64,000 nucleotides of DNA from assembly GCF_900205965.1 (NCBI RefSeq), contig NZ_OAOF01000012.1, positions 62,001-126,000 of the forward strand. Direction: 5' to 3'. This document shows positions 1-7,576 of the stretch, one piece after another (position 1 is the first letter of the stretch; every line of letters starts with the position of its first letter). The stretch is from Lacrimispora amygdalina. GTDB taxonomy: Bacteria > Bacillota > Clostridia > Lachnospirales > Lachnospiraceae. A model generated the notes under the pieces. The model did no database searches. It was not told where the DNA came from and saw nothing but the letters and a program-made list of their open reading frames with translations. Both the position numbers and the translations under genes were made by a program.

Positions 1-142
1 TATTTATTGACCAAAATTCATCCGTTAATAAAGAAGAATGCTTCCTTGCGTTTTTTAAGCCTTCTAATATATTTGTCTTTCCTTGTTTTCTTAATAGATC
101 TTCTAAATCATCTATTGAAGCCATTTTATTTTCTAAATTCAT
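1..142 (-). CDS. Left-edge partial gene, unknown function
   Basis: An open frame runs from an ATG at 142 off the left edge of the window, giving 47 visible residues (start MNLENKMASIDDLEDLL, then a basic stretch KNARKHSS). A good ribosome binding site, AGAAGGAG, lies 6 bases before the ATG. I do not recognise the family. It is the last visible member of the run of small minus-strand genes at 0-2.3 kb. Confidence 0.6.
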   Translation of the reverse strand, partial: MNLENKMASIDDLEDLLRKQGKTNILEGLKNARKHSSLLTDEFWSIN

Positions 143-173
143 AACAATTCTCCTTCTGTTAGTTACGCAAATT

Positions 174-599
174 TCAGTTTTGCTTAATAAATATGTTCCC
201 AATCACCTCGTAGTCTCTACCGTGTATCGATATGTCATCACTACACTCGTCAAGAGTGATTGGGAAAGGACAATCCATAGCAATTACATCATATCTAGCG
301 TTGATATCATTCCACCATACTCGCCCACGATGAAATGCTAAACCTCTCTTGTCACATTTGACAATATCTCCCTCATAAATATCGGTGCCGTTTTTATCTT
401 TTAGTCCGGTGCATTGACCAATTGTTTCGGGAATGACGGGTGGAGCATAAAATTGGTCTCCTTCTCTTGGTTGAATTCTATACCTATATTTATCTTCACG
501 TGATTCATCAATTACCAGGCAACCATATACCCATTCTTTTATTGGTCTGCCACCGCCTACCGTGTTAATGCTCTGGCCTCTGAATTTAATATCTCTCAT
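174..599 (-). CDS. YopX-family protein
   Basis: The protein of 141 residues begins MRDIKFRGQ, followed by EWVYGCLVI, then IGQCTGLKDKNGTDIYEGD and a C-terminal GRDYEVIGNIF. This is the typical pattern of the YopX family, small beta-rich proteins common in Firmicutes phages and prophages with no established function. A longer frame begins at a TTG at 635, but the ATG at 599 is preceded by AGAAAGGAAC and matches the family's usual N-terminus, so I use it. The stop codon TGA lies in a short motif (AACTGAAATT) that recurs at other gene ends here. Confidence 0.85.
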   Translation of the reverse strand: MRDIKFRGQSINTVGGGRPIKEWVYGCLVIDESREDKYRYRIQPREGDQFYAPPVIPETIGQCTGLKDKNGTDIYEGDIVKCDKRGLAFHRGRVWWNDINARYDVIAMDCPFPITLDECSDDISIHGRDYEVIGNIFIKQN

Positions 600-663
600 A
601 CTGTTCCTTTCTTCTGAAAATCCTAATTTAAGCAACTCTACTCATTAATAATCCTCCCAAATA

Positions 664-1251
664 TCAGTTCAGCGAACCAATGAAATCATTCCCTATTAAT
701 TTGAGATTGTCCTTATTTGCTTCAATCTCTTCTCCAGTAAAATCATTTTCACCAAATATAGAAAAACGTGTATTATTAATACTTGCAAACGCCCTATCAT
801 ACCCACTCCCATTATCATCCATTCGTACTTTTACGCATGATTCGTTGTAAATATATTTCGAATCCTCTCTATAATCATAACTGGTATCCGCATTTTTTAA
901 CGGTGAGGACCAAAAAATACTATTTTTATATTCTACTACCTCCATCTCAAGATTCATCGTGTAAACCTCTGTCTCAAATGCATCATTTTCTAACCCACCG
1001 AAATATTTTTCATATTCCCTTTCGGATACTGTAATAGGTTTGTTAGATAAACTAATATTCAAAACGTAATACTTTTCACCTTTCAAAGTGTATGAGTCCT
1101 TTACTTCAATTCTTCCTAATTCGGTTTTGTTTGTATGTTCAACTTTGATTTCAGTTGATTCATCCATTGTATAATTTCTATTACTGCATCCTGTCACCGC
1201 CAATAATATAAGCACTAAAGGGATTATGACCCTTTTTCTATAAGTTCCCAT
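664..1251 (-). CDS. Predicted lipoprotein, unknown function
   Basis: A 195-residue protein with a basic N-terminus, hydrophobic segment (residues 8-20) and lipobox LAVTGC, with Cys22 as the expected lipidated residue. The mature part is hydrophilic, beta-like, without a motif I recognise. It should be anchored on the outer face of the cytoplasmic membrane. The start has the RBS AAAGGAATTAAC just upstream. Neighbours are other small orphan genes. Confidence 0.75.
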   Translation of the reverse strand: MGTYRKRVIIPLVLILLAVTGCSNRNYTMDESTEIKVEHTNKTELGRIEVKDSYTLKGEKYYVLNISLSNKPITVSEREYEKYFGGLENDAFETEVYTMNLEMEVVEYKNSIFWSSPLKNADTSYDYREDSKYIYNESCVKVRMDDNGSGYDRAFASINNTRFSIFGENDFTGEEIEANKDNLKLIGNDFIGSLN

Positions 1252-1317
1252 GTTAATTCCTTTCCATTAATCCTAATTCCCTGGCAGAGATCAGATGCCC
1301 GGACAATTTCAGTTTTA

Positions 1318-1596
1318 TTAAGTAAATTTTTTACCACAGTTTGGACAACACTTAACTTTATATCGCATTGTTTCACCTTTGACTGTGACAAGAATCTCTT
1401 CTTTACTGTGTACAAAAGCATTATTTTTATTATCTTCCCAATATAAGGCTTCATCACTATTGCAACATTCACAATCATCTTCCTCGACGGAAAAAAGTCC
1501 AGTAAGGCCTCCTAAAAAAATTATTAATCCAACTGTGCTTAATATAATTGCCATTATTGGAATAATATAATTAATTGTTGTATCAATCGCTCCCAT
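1318..1596 (-). CDS. Small membrane protein with C-terminal zinc-ribbon-like cysteines
   Basis: 92 residues. One strong transmembrane segment (about 10-35) is followed by a soluble tail with two Cys clusters, CECC near residue 42 and CCPNCGKKF at the end, which together could bind one zinc. Unknown function. The gene ends TAA and is followed by the junction motif AAACTGAAATT. Confidence 0.7.
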   Translation of the reverse strand: MGAIDTTINYIIPIMAIILSTVGLIIFLGGLTGLFSVEEDDCECCNSDEALYWEDNKNNAFVHSKEEILVTVKGETMRYKVKCCPNCGKKFT

Positions 1597-1619
1597 CCTC
1601 TGTTTCTCCTTTCCTAATT

Positions 1620-1937
1620 TCAGTTTACGTGATATTTTTCCTTAAATCGTTCATAAACGTCAGTAGTATATAAATCGTCAGACATAGCCGCTTTGTCAGT
1701 AAAGAGTTTGTCAATTTCTTCATCTATGTCAGCTACTAACCAAAACTCCGGCACACAACAATCTTTCACTGATTCATAATCAAAATCATTTATGTATTCT
1801 TCTGTTTCTATATCTATATCTTTATCCTTTGAACAGGTACATTCTTTTGCATATACTGCACCAAAGTCGCTATCTCCTATTTCTTCTCTTTTATAATAAG
1901 AGCATATTTTACAGTTAAAAGGTAAACACTTACTCAT
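1620..1937 (-). CDS. Small Cys-rich protein, unknown function
   Basis: 105 residues, acidic, with an N-terminal CLPFNCKICSYYK cluster and further Cys at CTC and DCC, so a metal-binding fold is possible. RBS AAGGAG lies 8 bases before the ATG. It ends with AAC TGA AAT TAG, two in-frame stops that overlap the junction motif and the next gene's Shine-Dalgarno region. No family recognised. Confidence 0.65.
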   Translation of the reverse strand: MSKCLPFNCKICSYYKREEIGDSDFGAVYAKECTCSKDKDIDIETEEYINDFDYESVKDCCVPEFWLVADIDEEIDKLFTDKAAMSDDLYTTDVYERFKEKYHVN

Positions 1938-1952
1938 ACTCGTTTCTCCTTC

Positions 1953-2288
1953 CTATTGTTCTCTTAAATCATATTTTTCATGGACTTTAATATCGACTTT
2001 GCCACTGCCATTGAAGTCAATGCTCATATCACCTTCTTCGCTTTTTTCTAACCATTTCTGAATAAACTTTGGCAGTTTATTGCCAAATGAATTGATTTTA
2101 TTTATTACTTTCATGATTTTAATAAAGCTTTTGAAATCAGCTTCGGTTAGAAGATTACTTCCACAAATCGGGCAGGGTTTATTAAGATAGCTTGGATACT
2201 CTGAAGCTTGAACCGTATCGTCTTTGTAATTGCAGTTAGGATTGTCACACTTGATTCCACCCATTTTTTTAATTTTAATAATTTCCAT
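1953..2288 (-). CDS. Zinc-ribbon protein, unknown function
   Basis: 111 residues. The N-terminal part has CDNPNC and CPICG pairs (residues about 14-44), a four-cysteine zinc ribbon. The rest is charged with an amphipathic helix and a short C-terminal beta motif (MSIDFNGSGKVDIKV). GGAGG is 8 bases upstream of the ATG. First gene of the minus-strand run that continues to the left edge. Confidence 0.7.
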   Translation of the reverse strand: MEIIKIKKMGGIKCDNPNCNYKDDTVQASEYPSYLNKPCPICGSNLLTEADFKSFIKIMKVINKINSFGNKLPKFIQKWLEKSEEGDMSIDFNGSGKVDIKVHEKYDLREQ

Positions 2289-2347
2289 TTTTTATTCCTC
2301 CATAGCTTCTTTTTTATATAAGTAATATGTTAGTTTTTTATTCTTTT

Positions 2348-2457
2348 AAGTTCTTTATAAAATGTTTATAACATAAAAGAGAACGAGTTAGGACTTAAAG
2401 ACCTTCAGGATTTGAAAGAATCAAGCTATCAAGAGCGCGTATTAACTTTATTCTATT
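2348..2457 (+). pseudogene. Possible remnant of a plus-strand gene
   Basis: Before the terminator at 2467-2492 there is a coding-like tail on the plus strand (ending KESSYQERVLTLFYY then TGA). It has no start codon in frame and an in-frame TAA upstream. It looks like the 3' end of a lost gene or a small RNA ending at the terminator. Weak evidence. Confidence 0.25.
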
Positions 2458-2466
2458 ATTGATTCA

Positions 2467-2492
2467 AAAGAGCTTTTAAAGCTCTTTTTTTA
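2467..2492 (+). terminator. Rho-independent terminator
   Basis: Hairpin AAAGAGCTTT/AAAGCTCTTT followed by a T-run. It ends the plus-strand remnant before the methyltransferase gene. Confidence 0.7.
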
Positions 2493-2589
2493 TTGGAATT
2501 CTAACACACTATGATTAGCACGTTAAAAAGATTTGATTATTAAAAAAAATCTTGTAGTTAAAAAGAAATGAAAAAGGATGTTATTAAAA

Positions 2590-3387
2590 ATGGAAGAAAA
2601 GTATCAGTTATACAATGGAGATTGTCTAAATATTATGAATGATATACCAGATCAATCAATTGATATGATTTTCGCTGACCTACCCTATAATACGACTAAT
2701 TGTGATTGGGACTGCGAAATAGATTTGAATCTATTATGGAATCAATATAAAAGAATTATTAAAGACCATGGAGTTATTGCTTTATGGGCACAAGCACCAT
2801 TCTCCCACGTATTAGCACTAAGTAACCTAAAACAATATAGATATGAATGGGTAATAGAAAAAACAAAAGCCACTGGACATCTCAATGCAAACAAAGCGCC
2901 AATGAAGGCTCATGAAAATGTATTAATGTTTGGATCCATAGATGAAGCAATAGAAAGCGTTCAAATATTTTATAAGAAACTTTCGATGTTCAATCCGCAA
3001 ATGACTGAGGGTCACGCTCCGGTTCATTCATATACAAAGCATACTGATGATGGAAATTGTTATGGCAAAACAAAAACCGGAATTTCTGGAGGCGGAAGCA
3101 CAAGCAGATATCCAAGAGACGTCTTAAAATTCGCATGGGATACTCAAAAAAGCAAGATACATAACTGTCAGAAACCCTTGGAAGCGTGTGAATATTTTAT
3201 TGAAACATATACCATACCCGGAATGACTGTTCTAGATAATTGTTTTGGAAGCTGCAGTACGGGAGTGGCAGCACTGAAACTACATAGAAAATTTATTGGA
3301 ATTGAAAAGGATGTAAAAATCTTTAATGATGGCAGGCGACGATTAGAAGATTTTATAAATAAAGAATTTGAAACGGATGCTGAATAA
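2590..3387 (+). CDS. DNA methyltransferase (DPPY-type, phage-like)
   Basis: 265 residues. An N-terminal NGDCL and catalytic motif IV variant DLPY (residues 30-33) are followed by NTTNCDWD. The SAM-binding motif I lies near the C-terminus (DNCFGSCSTG), which is the beta-class order of amino-methyltransferases (N6-adenine or N4-cytosine). No restriction gene is adjacent, so it is probably an orphan modification enzyme protecting or marking the element. The first ATG at 2578 abuts the Shine-Dalgarno, so the ATG at 2590 is preferred. Target sequence cannot be read from sequence. It ends at a terminator shared with the convergent gene. Confidence 0.9.
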   Translation: MEEKYQLYNGDCLNIMNDIPDQSIDMIFADLPYNTTNCDWDCEIDLNLLWNQYKRIIKDHGVIALWAQAPFSHVLALSNLKQYRYEWVIEKTKATGHLNANKAPMKAHENVLMFGSIDEAIESVQIFYKKLSMFNPQMTEGHAPVHSYTKHTDDGNCYGKTKTGISGGGSTSRYPRDVLKFAWDTQKSKIHNCQKPLEACEYFIETYTIPGMTVLDNCFGSCSTGVAALKLHRKFIGIEKDVKIFNDGRRRLEDFINKEFETDAE

Positions 3388-3395
3388 TGGAAAAT

Positions 3396-3425
3396 AAAAA
3401 AGAAGGAACATTCCTTCCTTTTTTA
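3396..3425. terminator. Bidirectional terminator
   Basis: AAGAAGGAA/TTCCTTCCTT hairpin flanked by A-run and T-run, placed between two convergent genes. Confidence 0.8.
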
Positions 3426-3428
3426 AAA

Positions 3429-4286
3429 TTATTTAGGATTTATTACAATAACAGGCCTATTTACTTTTTTTGCATATTCAACACAGTTCCCTGTTCCGCC
3501 TCTGCTTCCATCCCATACTGCAATTACTACGTTTGAAATATTTACCATGTACTCGTTTCGGATCTGCATCAAGGAAGGTTCATAGGCTGAGTCAGATACA
3601 AGGACCATATGATCAGCCTCTTTTAAAATATCCTGATAATGTTCCTGGGATAATTTCGGCCATTTACATGGATGATTTTTACATGGGATTGCCGTCAGTA
3701 ATTTAATTGGATTTCCTTCTTCTTTTAATTCTAACACCGCTTCTGCAAATAATTGATCGATACCAAGGGCCATCCCAGTAACTGCCGTCGTACAGTGTTT
3801 TTCAATTAATAACTTTTTCAAGTTATTTTTTATAATTATGTATCTTTCATCAGTCATATCATATCCAAATAGTTTATTTGGCCGGTGTCCAGTAACTGAA
3901 ACGACGATTTCTTCTCTTTTCAAATCCGAATTCCATTCTTCTACTTCATATCCTGCTTTCTTTAACCAATCTGAAACAAAATGCCTGTGACAAAAATCTT
4001 CAGGTTTTTCATAGCAGCACAGAACAATATCTTTCCCTTTTGAGAGCCGGTACAATTCAGAGACAAGCTTGTGCGGATTTAACTGAGATAATACTTCATC
4101 CTGAAAATGTTTAATATAATAGTCATTATCCTTTATTCTCTTCCACTCTGTAAAAAAACCGATTTTAGGTGCCAATATTTTGTATTGGATTCCTTTATAT
4201 CCATTTGGAGCCTTTCCTGCAATAGAAATCGGAATCATTGTGGGTGGTAATTTTCGAATATTTGCAAAATAACTTGTATAAATCAT
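3429..4286 (-). CDS. DUF488 - SLOG (YpsA/DUF1273-like) fusion protein
   Basis: 285 residues in two parts. Residues 1-125 look like a DUF488 domain (IYTSYFANIRKL, ending in the typical CCYEKPEDFCHRH). Residues about 128-285 match the SLOG superfamily YpsA/DUF1273 type, with SVTGHRP, TGMALGIDQLFAE, and a C-terminal GGTGNCVEYAKK. SLOG domains bind nucleotides or nucleotide-derived signals, and the superfamily has been proposed to sense NAD/ADP-ribose-type ligands. The ligand here is unknown. It stands next to a NADAR gene, another ADP-ribose-associated family, which supports a shared role. RBS AAGGAG. Confidence 0.8.
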   Translation of the reverse strand: MIYTSYFANIRKLPPTMIPISIAGKAPNGYKGIQYKILAPKIGFFTEWKRIKDNDYYIKHFQDEVLSQLNPHKLVSELYRLSKGKDIVLCCYEKPEDFCHRHFVSDWLKKAGYEVEEWNSDLKREEIVVSVTGHRPNKLFGYDMTDERYIIIKNNLKKLLIEKHCTTAVTGMALGIDQLFAEAVLELKEEGNPIKLLTAIPCKNHPCKWPKLSQEHYQDILKEADHMVLVSDSAYEPSLMQIRNEYMVNISNVVIAVWDGSRGGTGNCVEYAKKVNRPVIVINPK

Positions 4287-4340
4287 TTTATCTCCTTCTT
4301 ATAAATTAGAGTCTTAAAAATTTCTATTATATTTATTTGT

Positions 4341-4843
4341 TTATGTATTTTTCTTATTAATTAGCTCTTCTCGTATTTTCATTAACCTTGAACAAAATTC
4401 ACTCCTGGTTAAGACCGTTTCAGAAGATTTTCGTTTACCTATTGAATGAGTCAAAGTTGAATGACCGGTAGCTATCAATGCTTTCTTAAAAGATGCGTTT
4501 TTTGCAAATCCGCCTTTGACGGAGTTTGAGCTCGTTTTAGCGAGTTTACAAGTTCATTAAATGCTCTATCCAATAATTCCTGATATTCGTTACTATTTCG
4601 TTTATATTCTAATCCTCTCCAATATAAAGTTTGCTTTTGTCTCCACCTCTTATTTGCACCCGCTTTTTTTGCGCCTTTTCCCGCAAGTCTGCATATTTCT
4701 ACTTGCATTGCCGGATTGCAAAATTTTAATGATTGAAGAAATCCTTCCATACTGGCACACTCTACACCATCTAATACAAATGCATTTAGTGTAAAATTGC
4801 TTAATTTATTGGCTGGATAACTACCTTGTGATGTAATATCCAT
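4341..4843 (-). pseudogene. NADAR (YbiA-like) gene interrupted by a hairpin element
   Basis: The N-terminal frame (NKLSNFTLNAFVLDG, SMEGFLQSLKF, GANKRWRQKQTLYWRGLEY) is a clear NADAR/YbiA domain, a family tied to NAD and ADP-ribose; some members have been reported to remove ADP-ribose from guanine. The frame ends early at 4475. The missing C-terminus (NASFKKALIATGHSTL, then a basic tail to TAA at 4341) is intact in another frame. The break coincides exactly with a hairpin element at 4504-4548. Reading across it without the element gives a normal YbiA-like C-terminus. Either the gene is dead or the element is bypassed or removed. RBS AAAAGGAG before the ATG at 4843. Confidence 0.85.
4504..4548 (-). 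repeat. Paired-hairpin element, copy 1 (inside NADAR gene)
   Basis: 45 bp made of two back-to-back hairpins. On the plus strand it begins GCAAATCCG, has stem CCG/CGG, then a CTCG/CGAG stem, and ends CGAGTTTA. It matches the 38.7 kb copy at about 38 of 45 positions with no gaps. Flanked by AAC on both sides, a possible 3-bp duplication. Confidence 0.85.
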
Positions 4844-4884
4844 ATAAATTCTCCTTTTTTATTTGATTAAATTATTATGCAAAT

Positions 4885-4910
4885 AAAAAAAGAGGGCTAA
4901 GCCTCTTTTT
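4885..4910 (-). terminator. Rho-independent terminator
   Basis: AGAGGGCTAAGCCTCT hairpin followed, on one side each, by A- and T-runs, upstream of the NADAR gene. Confidence 0.7.
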
Positions 4911-5019
4911 ATCAATTATATTTTCTCATTTATAACAATTCCTCTGAGAAAGGTAAATTATTATTATCTAAGCTAATAATATAACATAATTATCTCATCA
5001 AAGACAAATGGAGGATTAT

Positions 5020-5394
5020 ATGAACAAGATGTTTAGAGGTTGGGATATTATTGATATTTTCAAAGTTGGTGTTGGTGTTATTTTTACAGTATTCTTCATC
5101 TGCTTTATCTGTGGTCCAGTAATAAACAAAAATTTAAGTCCAAGAACTGAAACTGCAACAATTACTGATAAAGGAATAAAAAATAGTAAAAGTGAGAGCC
5201 GCTATCTCATTTATGCAAAGAATCCTAACAATGAAACTCGCGTTTACGAAATCAGCGACAGTTTATTTAAAGGTAGATTTAATTCATCTGATATCTATGC
5301 TGAGATAGAAGTTGGAAAAACATATGAATTGACTGTTCGTGGCAAAAGAGTTCCTTTCTTATCCTGGTATCCAAATATATATGTTTACAAATAA
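5020..5394 (+). CDS. Small membrane protein, possibly DUF1523-like
   Basis: 124 residues with one transmembrane segment (about 12-34), then a soluble domain (residues 40-124) containing SRYLIYAKNPNNETRVYEI and ending WYPNIYVYK. This resembles phage and bacterial DUF1523-type proteins of unknown role. The ATG at 5020 is chosen over 5008 because GGAGG lies 5 bases before it. It is the only plus-strand gene between 3.4 and 9.5 kb and ends at a bidirectional terminator. Confidence 0.7.
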   Translation: MNKMFRGWDIIDIFKVGVGVIFTVFFICFICGPVINKNLSPRTETATITDKGIKNSKSESRYLIYAKNPNNETRVYEISDSLFKGRFNSSDIYAEIEVGKTYELTVRGKRVPFLSWYPNIYVYK

Positions 5395-5418
5395 AAAGAA
5401 GGCTTAGGCCTTCTTTTT
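5393..5418. terminator. Bidirectional terminator
   Basis: AAGAAGGC/GCCTTCTT hairpin with flanking A- and T-runs between convergent units. Confidence 0.8.
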
Positions 5419-5564
5419 TACATATCGTTCTTAAGTTCTGCTAAATCTTCTTAAACCTCGGAAGAATAATATTTCTTTCTTAAATATTCCTCTGATTTTG
5501 ACGATGCTCCAGTAAGTTCATCCATCGCTTCCTATGCCGCAACATTCGTATCAATTAATCTCAT
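5418..5564 (-). pseudogene. Small gene with two in-frame stop codons
   Basis: With a good RBS (AGAAAGGAAA) and an ATG at 5564, the frame reads MRLIDTNVAA, stop (TAG, 5532-5534), EAMDELTGASSKSEEYL..., stop (TAA, 5451-5453), then EDLAELKNDM and a final TAA. The amphipathic, charged composition continues through both stops. Both could come from glutamine codons by one C-to-T change. Probably a decayed gene; family unknown. Confidence 0.5.
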
Positions 5565-5597
5565 TTATTTTCCTTTCTCCCGGTACTCCGTAAAATC

Positions 5598-5840
5598 CTA
5601 ATCTACACGATGTAATTCCCACTCATAAAACCCGGAAAGTTTTTCTCCTTCGTTATTCAGGAGATTATAGACCTTTACATCTTTTTGCATTTCAATTTCC
5701 GATATTACACATACTTCTTTATCTTCATATGCCTGCACAACCTTGTTTTGTATAGTAGCTGTCAGGTAATAAGGTTTTTCATTTATTGCCCAATCTTTAT
5801 CCGCACCACCAGTAATAATAACTTTATCTCCAAATTGCAT
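5598..5840 (-). CDS. Small hypothetical protein, beta-rich
   Basis: 80 residues: MQFGDKVIITGGADKDWAIN followed by alternating beta-like segments and a C-terminal GFYEWELHRVD. A longer frame from a GTG at 5882 lacks spacing from its Shine-Dalgarno, while the ATG at 5840 has GGAGG nine bases upstream. Unknown function, probably cytosolic. Confidence 0.6.
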   Translation of the reverse strand: MQFGDKVIITGGADKDWAINEKPYYLTATIQNKVVQAYEDKEVCVISEIEMQKDVKVYNLLNNEGEKLSGFYEWELHRVD

Positions 5841-5918
5841 TTTACTTTTCCTCCATTCGGACACTTTTTTGTCTTCTGACACTCCAGATAATTTTAATTT
5901 CTTCTAAATACTAAAATA

Positions 5919-6227
5919 TTAGTTTCCATCACTTATCATATTTATAGATTCCTTAGCCTTATCATCATTAATTGCCTTCAGTCGATATGCCCTTGCAATC
6001 ATATGTAATATTAGAGCCATAAACGGTATAGTTGTATTTAAGAAACCTCGTGATAACGTGAGCGTTTCTATGTAATTTTTAAATCCTAAAACTCCACCTG
6101 CAAGTGCTAAAAAAAGAATCCTAGAGCTTATCAATAATAATGCAATAGTACATAATTCAAGAATCCAATAGATAAGTAATTGTTTGTGCGTTGCAAACTC
6201 TTTATTAATCAGCTTCTTTAAGTTCAT
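5919..6227 (-). CDS. Small membrane protein, three predicted helices
   Basis: 102 residues with hydrophobic segments at about 17-35, 36-50 and 66-84, a basic N-terminus and a charged C-terminal tail. Unknown function. AGGAGG lies somewhat far (14 bases) upstream. Part of a cluster of short membrane-protein genes at 5.9-7.0 kb. Confidence 0.6.
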   Translation of the reverse strand: MNLKKLINKEFATHKQLLIYWILELCTIALLLISSRILFLALAGGVLGFKNYIETLTLSRGFLNTTIPFMALILHMIARAYRLKAINDDKAKESINMISDGN

Positions 6228-6252
6228 AAAATATCCATTACCTCCTAATTGT

Positions 6253-6366
6253 TTACTCGTGATAATAACATTCTTCTAAATTCAAGTCTTCCTTATCTGG
6301 GTCTTCCCTCTGGCAGCCGCTTCAATCCTATTCTGTCTCAGATAAATACTCGTCTTCTGTAACCAT
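6253..6366 (-). pseudogene. Possible small gene with in-frame TAG and TGA
   Basis: From the ATG at 6366 the frame reads MVTEDEYLSETE, TAG, D, TGA, then SGCQREDPDKEDLNLEECYYHE and TAA. The acidic part after the stops looks coding. The RBS is weak. The stops are explicable as CAG-to-TAG and TGG-to-TGA changes. Low confidence; it may be chance. Confidence 0.3.
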
Positions 6367-6392
6367 TGTCAAAAGAGAACTTAAATCCTAGT

Positions 6393-6617
6393 TCAATTTT
6401 CTTCTTTCTCATTTCTATAAGAGACAATAGTTTCTATAATCCATCTTGAAATTCCTAACCAAACGATAGAAAAAACGGAAATAAAATCAATCAGCAAAAC
6501 AAAAGCTATTGTCTTAGTACTAATAACTATGTTGTTTAAAATTTCAATAAACAGATAGCCCAAAAAACCAATTCCCATACACCATAATATAAATATCCAA
6601 AATGTTGAATGTTTCAT
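6393..6617 (-). CDS. Small membrane protein, two predicted helices
   Basis: 74 residues with hydrophobic segments at about 6-28 and 34-57 and a charged tail RNEKEEN. Unknown function. RBS GGAGATAG. Its stop is followed by a TAGGA motif like other junctions here. Confidence 0.6.
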   Translation of the reverse strand: MKHSTFWIFILWCMGIGFLGYLFIEILNNIVISTKTIAFVLLIDFISVFSIVWLGISRWIIETIVSYRNEKEEN

Positions 6618-6633
6618 CTATCTCCAATCCGTC

Positions 6634-6795
6634 CTAATTTTCTGTATTATCATTATTTAACTTCTTTTTACATGTATCATTCATTTTTTGTAGCTGTGCA
6701 GCTACTGCAAATATTGCACTGGCTATAAAAAGTAGAGGTTCCCATTTTACAAACCCAATTACTAAAAATAACCAACTTAGTATAGCTTCAATCAT
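6634..6795 (-). CDS. Small membrane protein
   Basis: 53 residues, two short hydrophobic stretches (residues 2-20 and 22-35), then a charged tail. A TTG start at 6816 is possible, but the ATG at 6795 is preceded by ATAGGA at good spacing. The stop TAG merges with the Shine-Dalgarno region of the next gene. Unknown function. Confidence 0.5.
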   Translation of the reverse strand: MIEAILSWLFLVIGFVKWEPLLFIASAIFAVAAQLQKMNDTCKKKLNNDNTEN

Positions 6796-6837
6796 ATTAT
6801 TTCCTATTCCGTCCAATCTCAGTTTAGTAATGTTTGC

Positions 6838-7032
6838 TTAAAAAATTATTACGTATAAAATTATTAAGAATGGAATTGAACAATAAAAGAGATACAGTAA
6901 TTTATAACTAAATAATTCAAATGTTTCAAATTCAAAAAATAGAATATTATATAATTCATATGCAAAAGTAATATGAATGTATAAAATCATAATTAAAACG
7001 ATGATTAAAATTTTATTAATATCACCATGCAT
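6838..7032 (-). CDS. Small membrane protein, two predicted helices
   Basis: 64 residues, almost entirely hydrophobic (segments about 7-28 and 44-63). The ribosome binding site is weak. Unknown function. Followed by the AAACTGAGATT junction motif. Confidence 0.5.
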   Translation of the reverse strand: MHGDINKILIIVLIMILYIHITFAYELYNILFFEFETFELFSYKLLYLFYCSIPFLIILYVIIF

Positions 7033-7104
7033 AACATTATTTATTTCATCTACTTTCTTTATTATTAATTCTATACACGACTCCTTCTCTTTTAAATCAT
7101 AATT

Positions 7105-7410
7105 TTACTCATGAATATGGTTCCAAGCAAATTTGTACAGGTATTCTCCATTTTTAATATCTGACACATTAAAGTATTCTTTATAATTTTCATTGTCACA
7201 ATATATGTAATTTGCATATCCATCTTCATATGAGTCACCTTCGATATATAAACTACGAGAACCACACTCCGGGCATTTTCATGCATTGTATATAATCTTA
7301 GCTATATTACTCTGTTGTTTCTGGACATTTCTAGCATATTCAATCGGAACATTGCAGATATAAGCATATTTATATGGATTTGCATATATACTTCTTTTAT
7401 TTAAATACAT
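7105..7410 (-). pseudogene. Gene with one in-frame TGA, zinc-finger-like
   Basis: AAAGGAGATCAA precedes an ATG at 7410. The frame encodes MYLNKRSIYANPYKYAYIC through IAKIIYNA, then TGA (7279-7281), then KCPECGSRSLYIEGDSYEDG and on to FAWNHIHE and TAA at 7105, 101 codons in all. Coding character is the same on both sides. Tryptophan would fit at the stop, giving NAWKCPECG. It is a nonsense-mutated gene or a read-through product. Confidence 0.7.
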
Positions 7411-7516
7411 TTGATCTCCTTTCTCTCATTTATATCAAGTATGTGGGAATTTTCTTTCTTATAGAATTGAAGATTTCTGCGCTCAATACATTTCTTCTTT
7501 ACTCTTAATTTAAAAA

Positions 7517-7543
7517 TAAAAAAAGAGCTATCAGCTCCTTTTC
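7517..7543 (-). terminator. Rho-independent terminator
   Basis: GGAGCTGATAGCTC hairpin and T-run, after the macrodomain gene. Confidence 0.65.
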
Positions 7544-7576
7544 CATGATTTATATTCAATTTTGCTATACAATAAT

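Noticed and set aside
1224..1478. 84-residue frame between two small genes
   Set aside because: Same strand but another frame of the 1318-1596 gene; no RBS and composition not protein-like.
7092..7286. 64-residue frame overlapping the interrupted zinc-finger gene
   Set aside because: Different frame inside the longer, better-started 7105-7410 frame; low-complexity composition.
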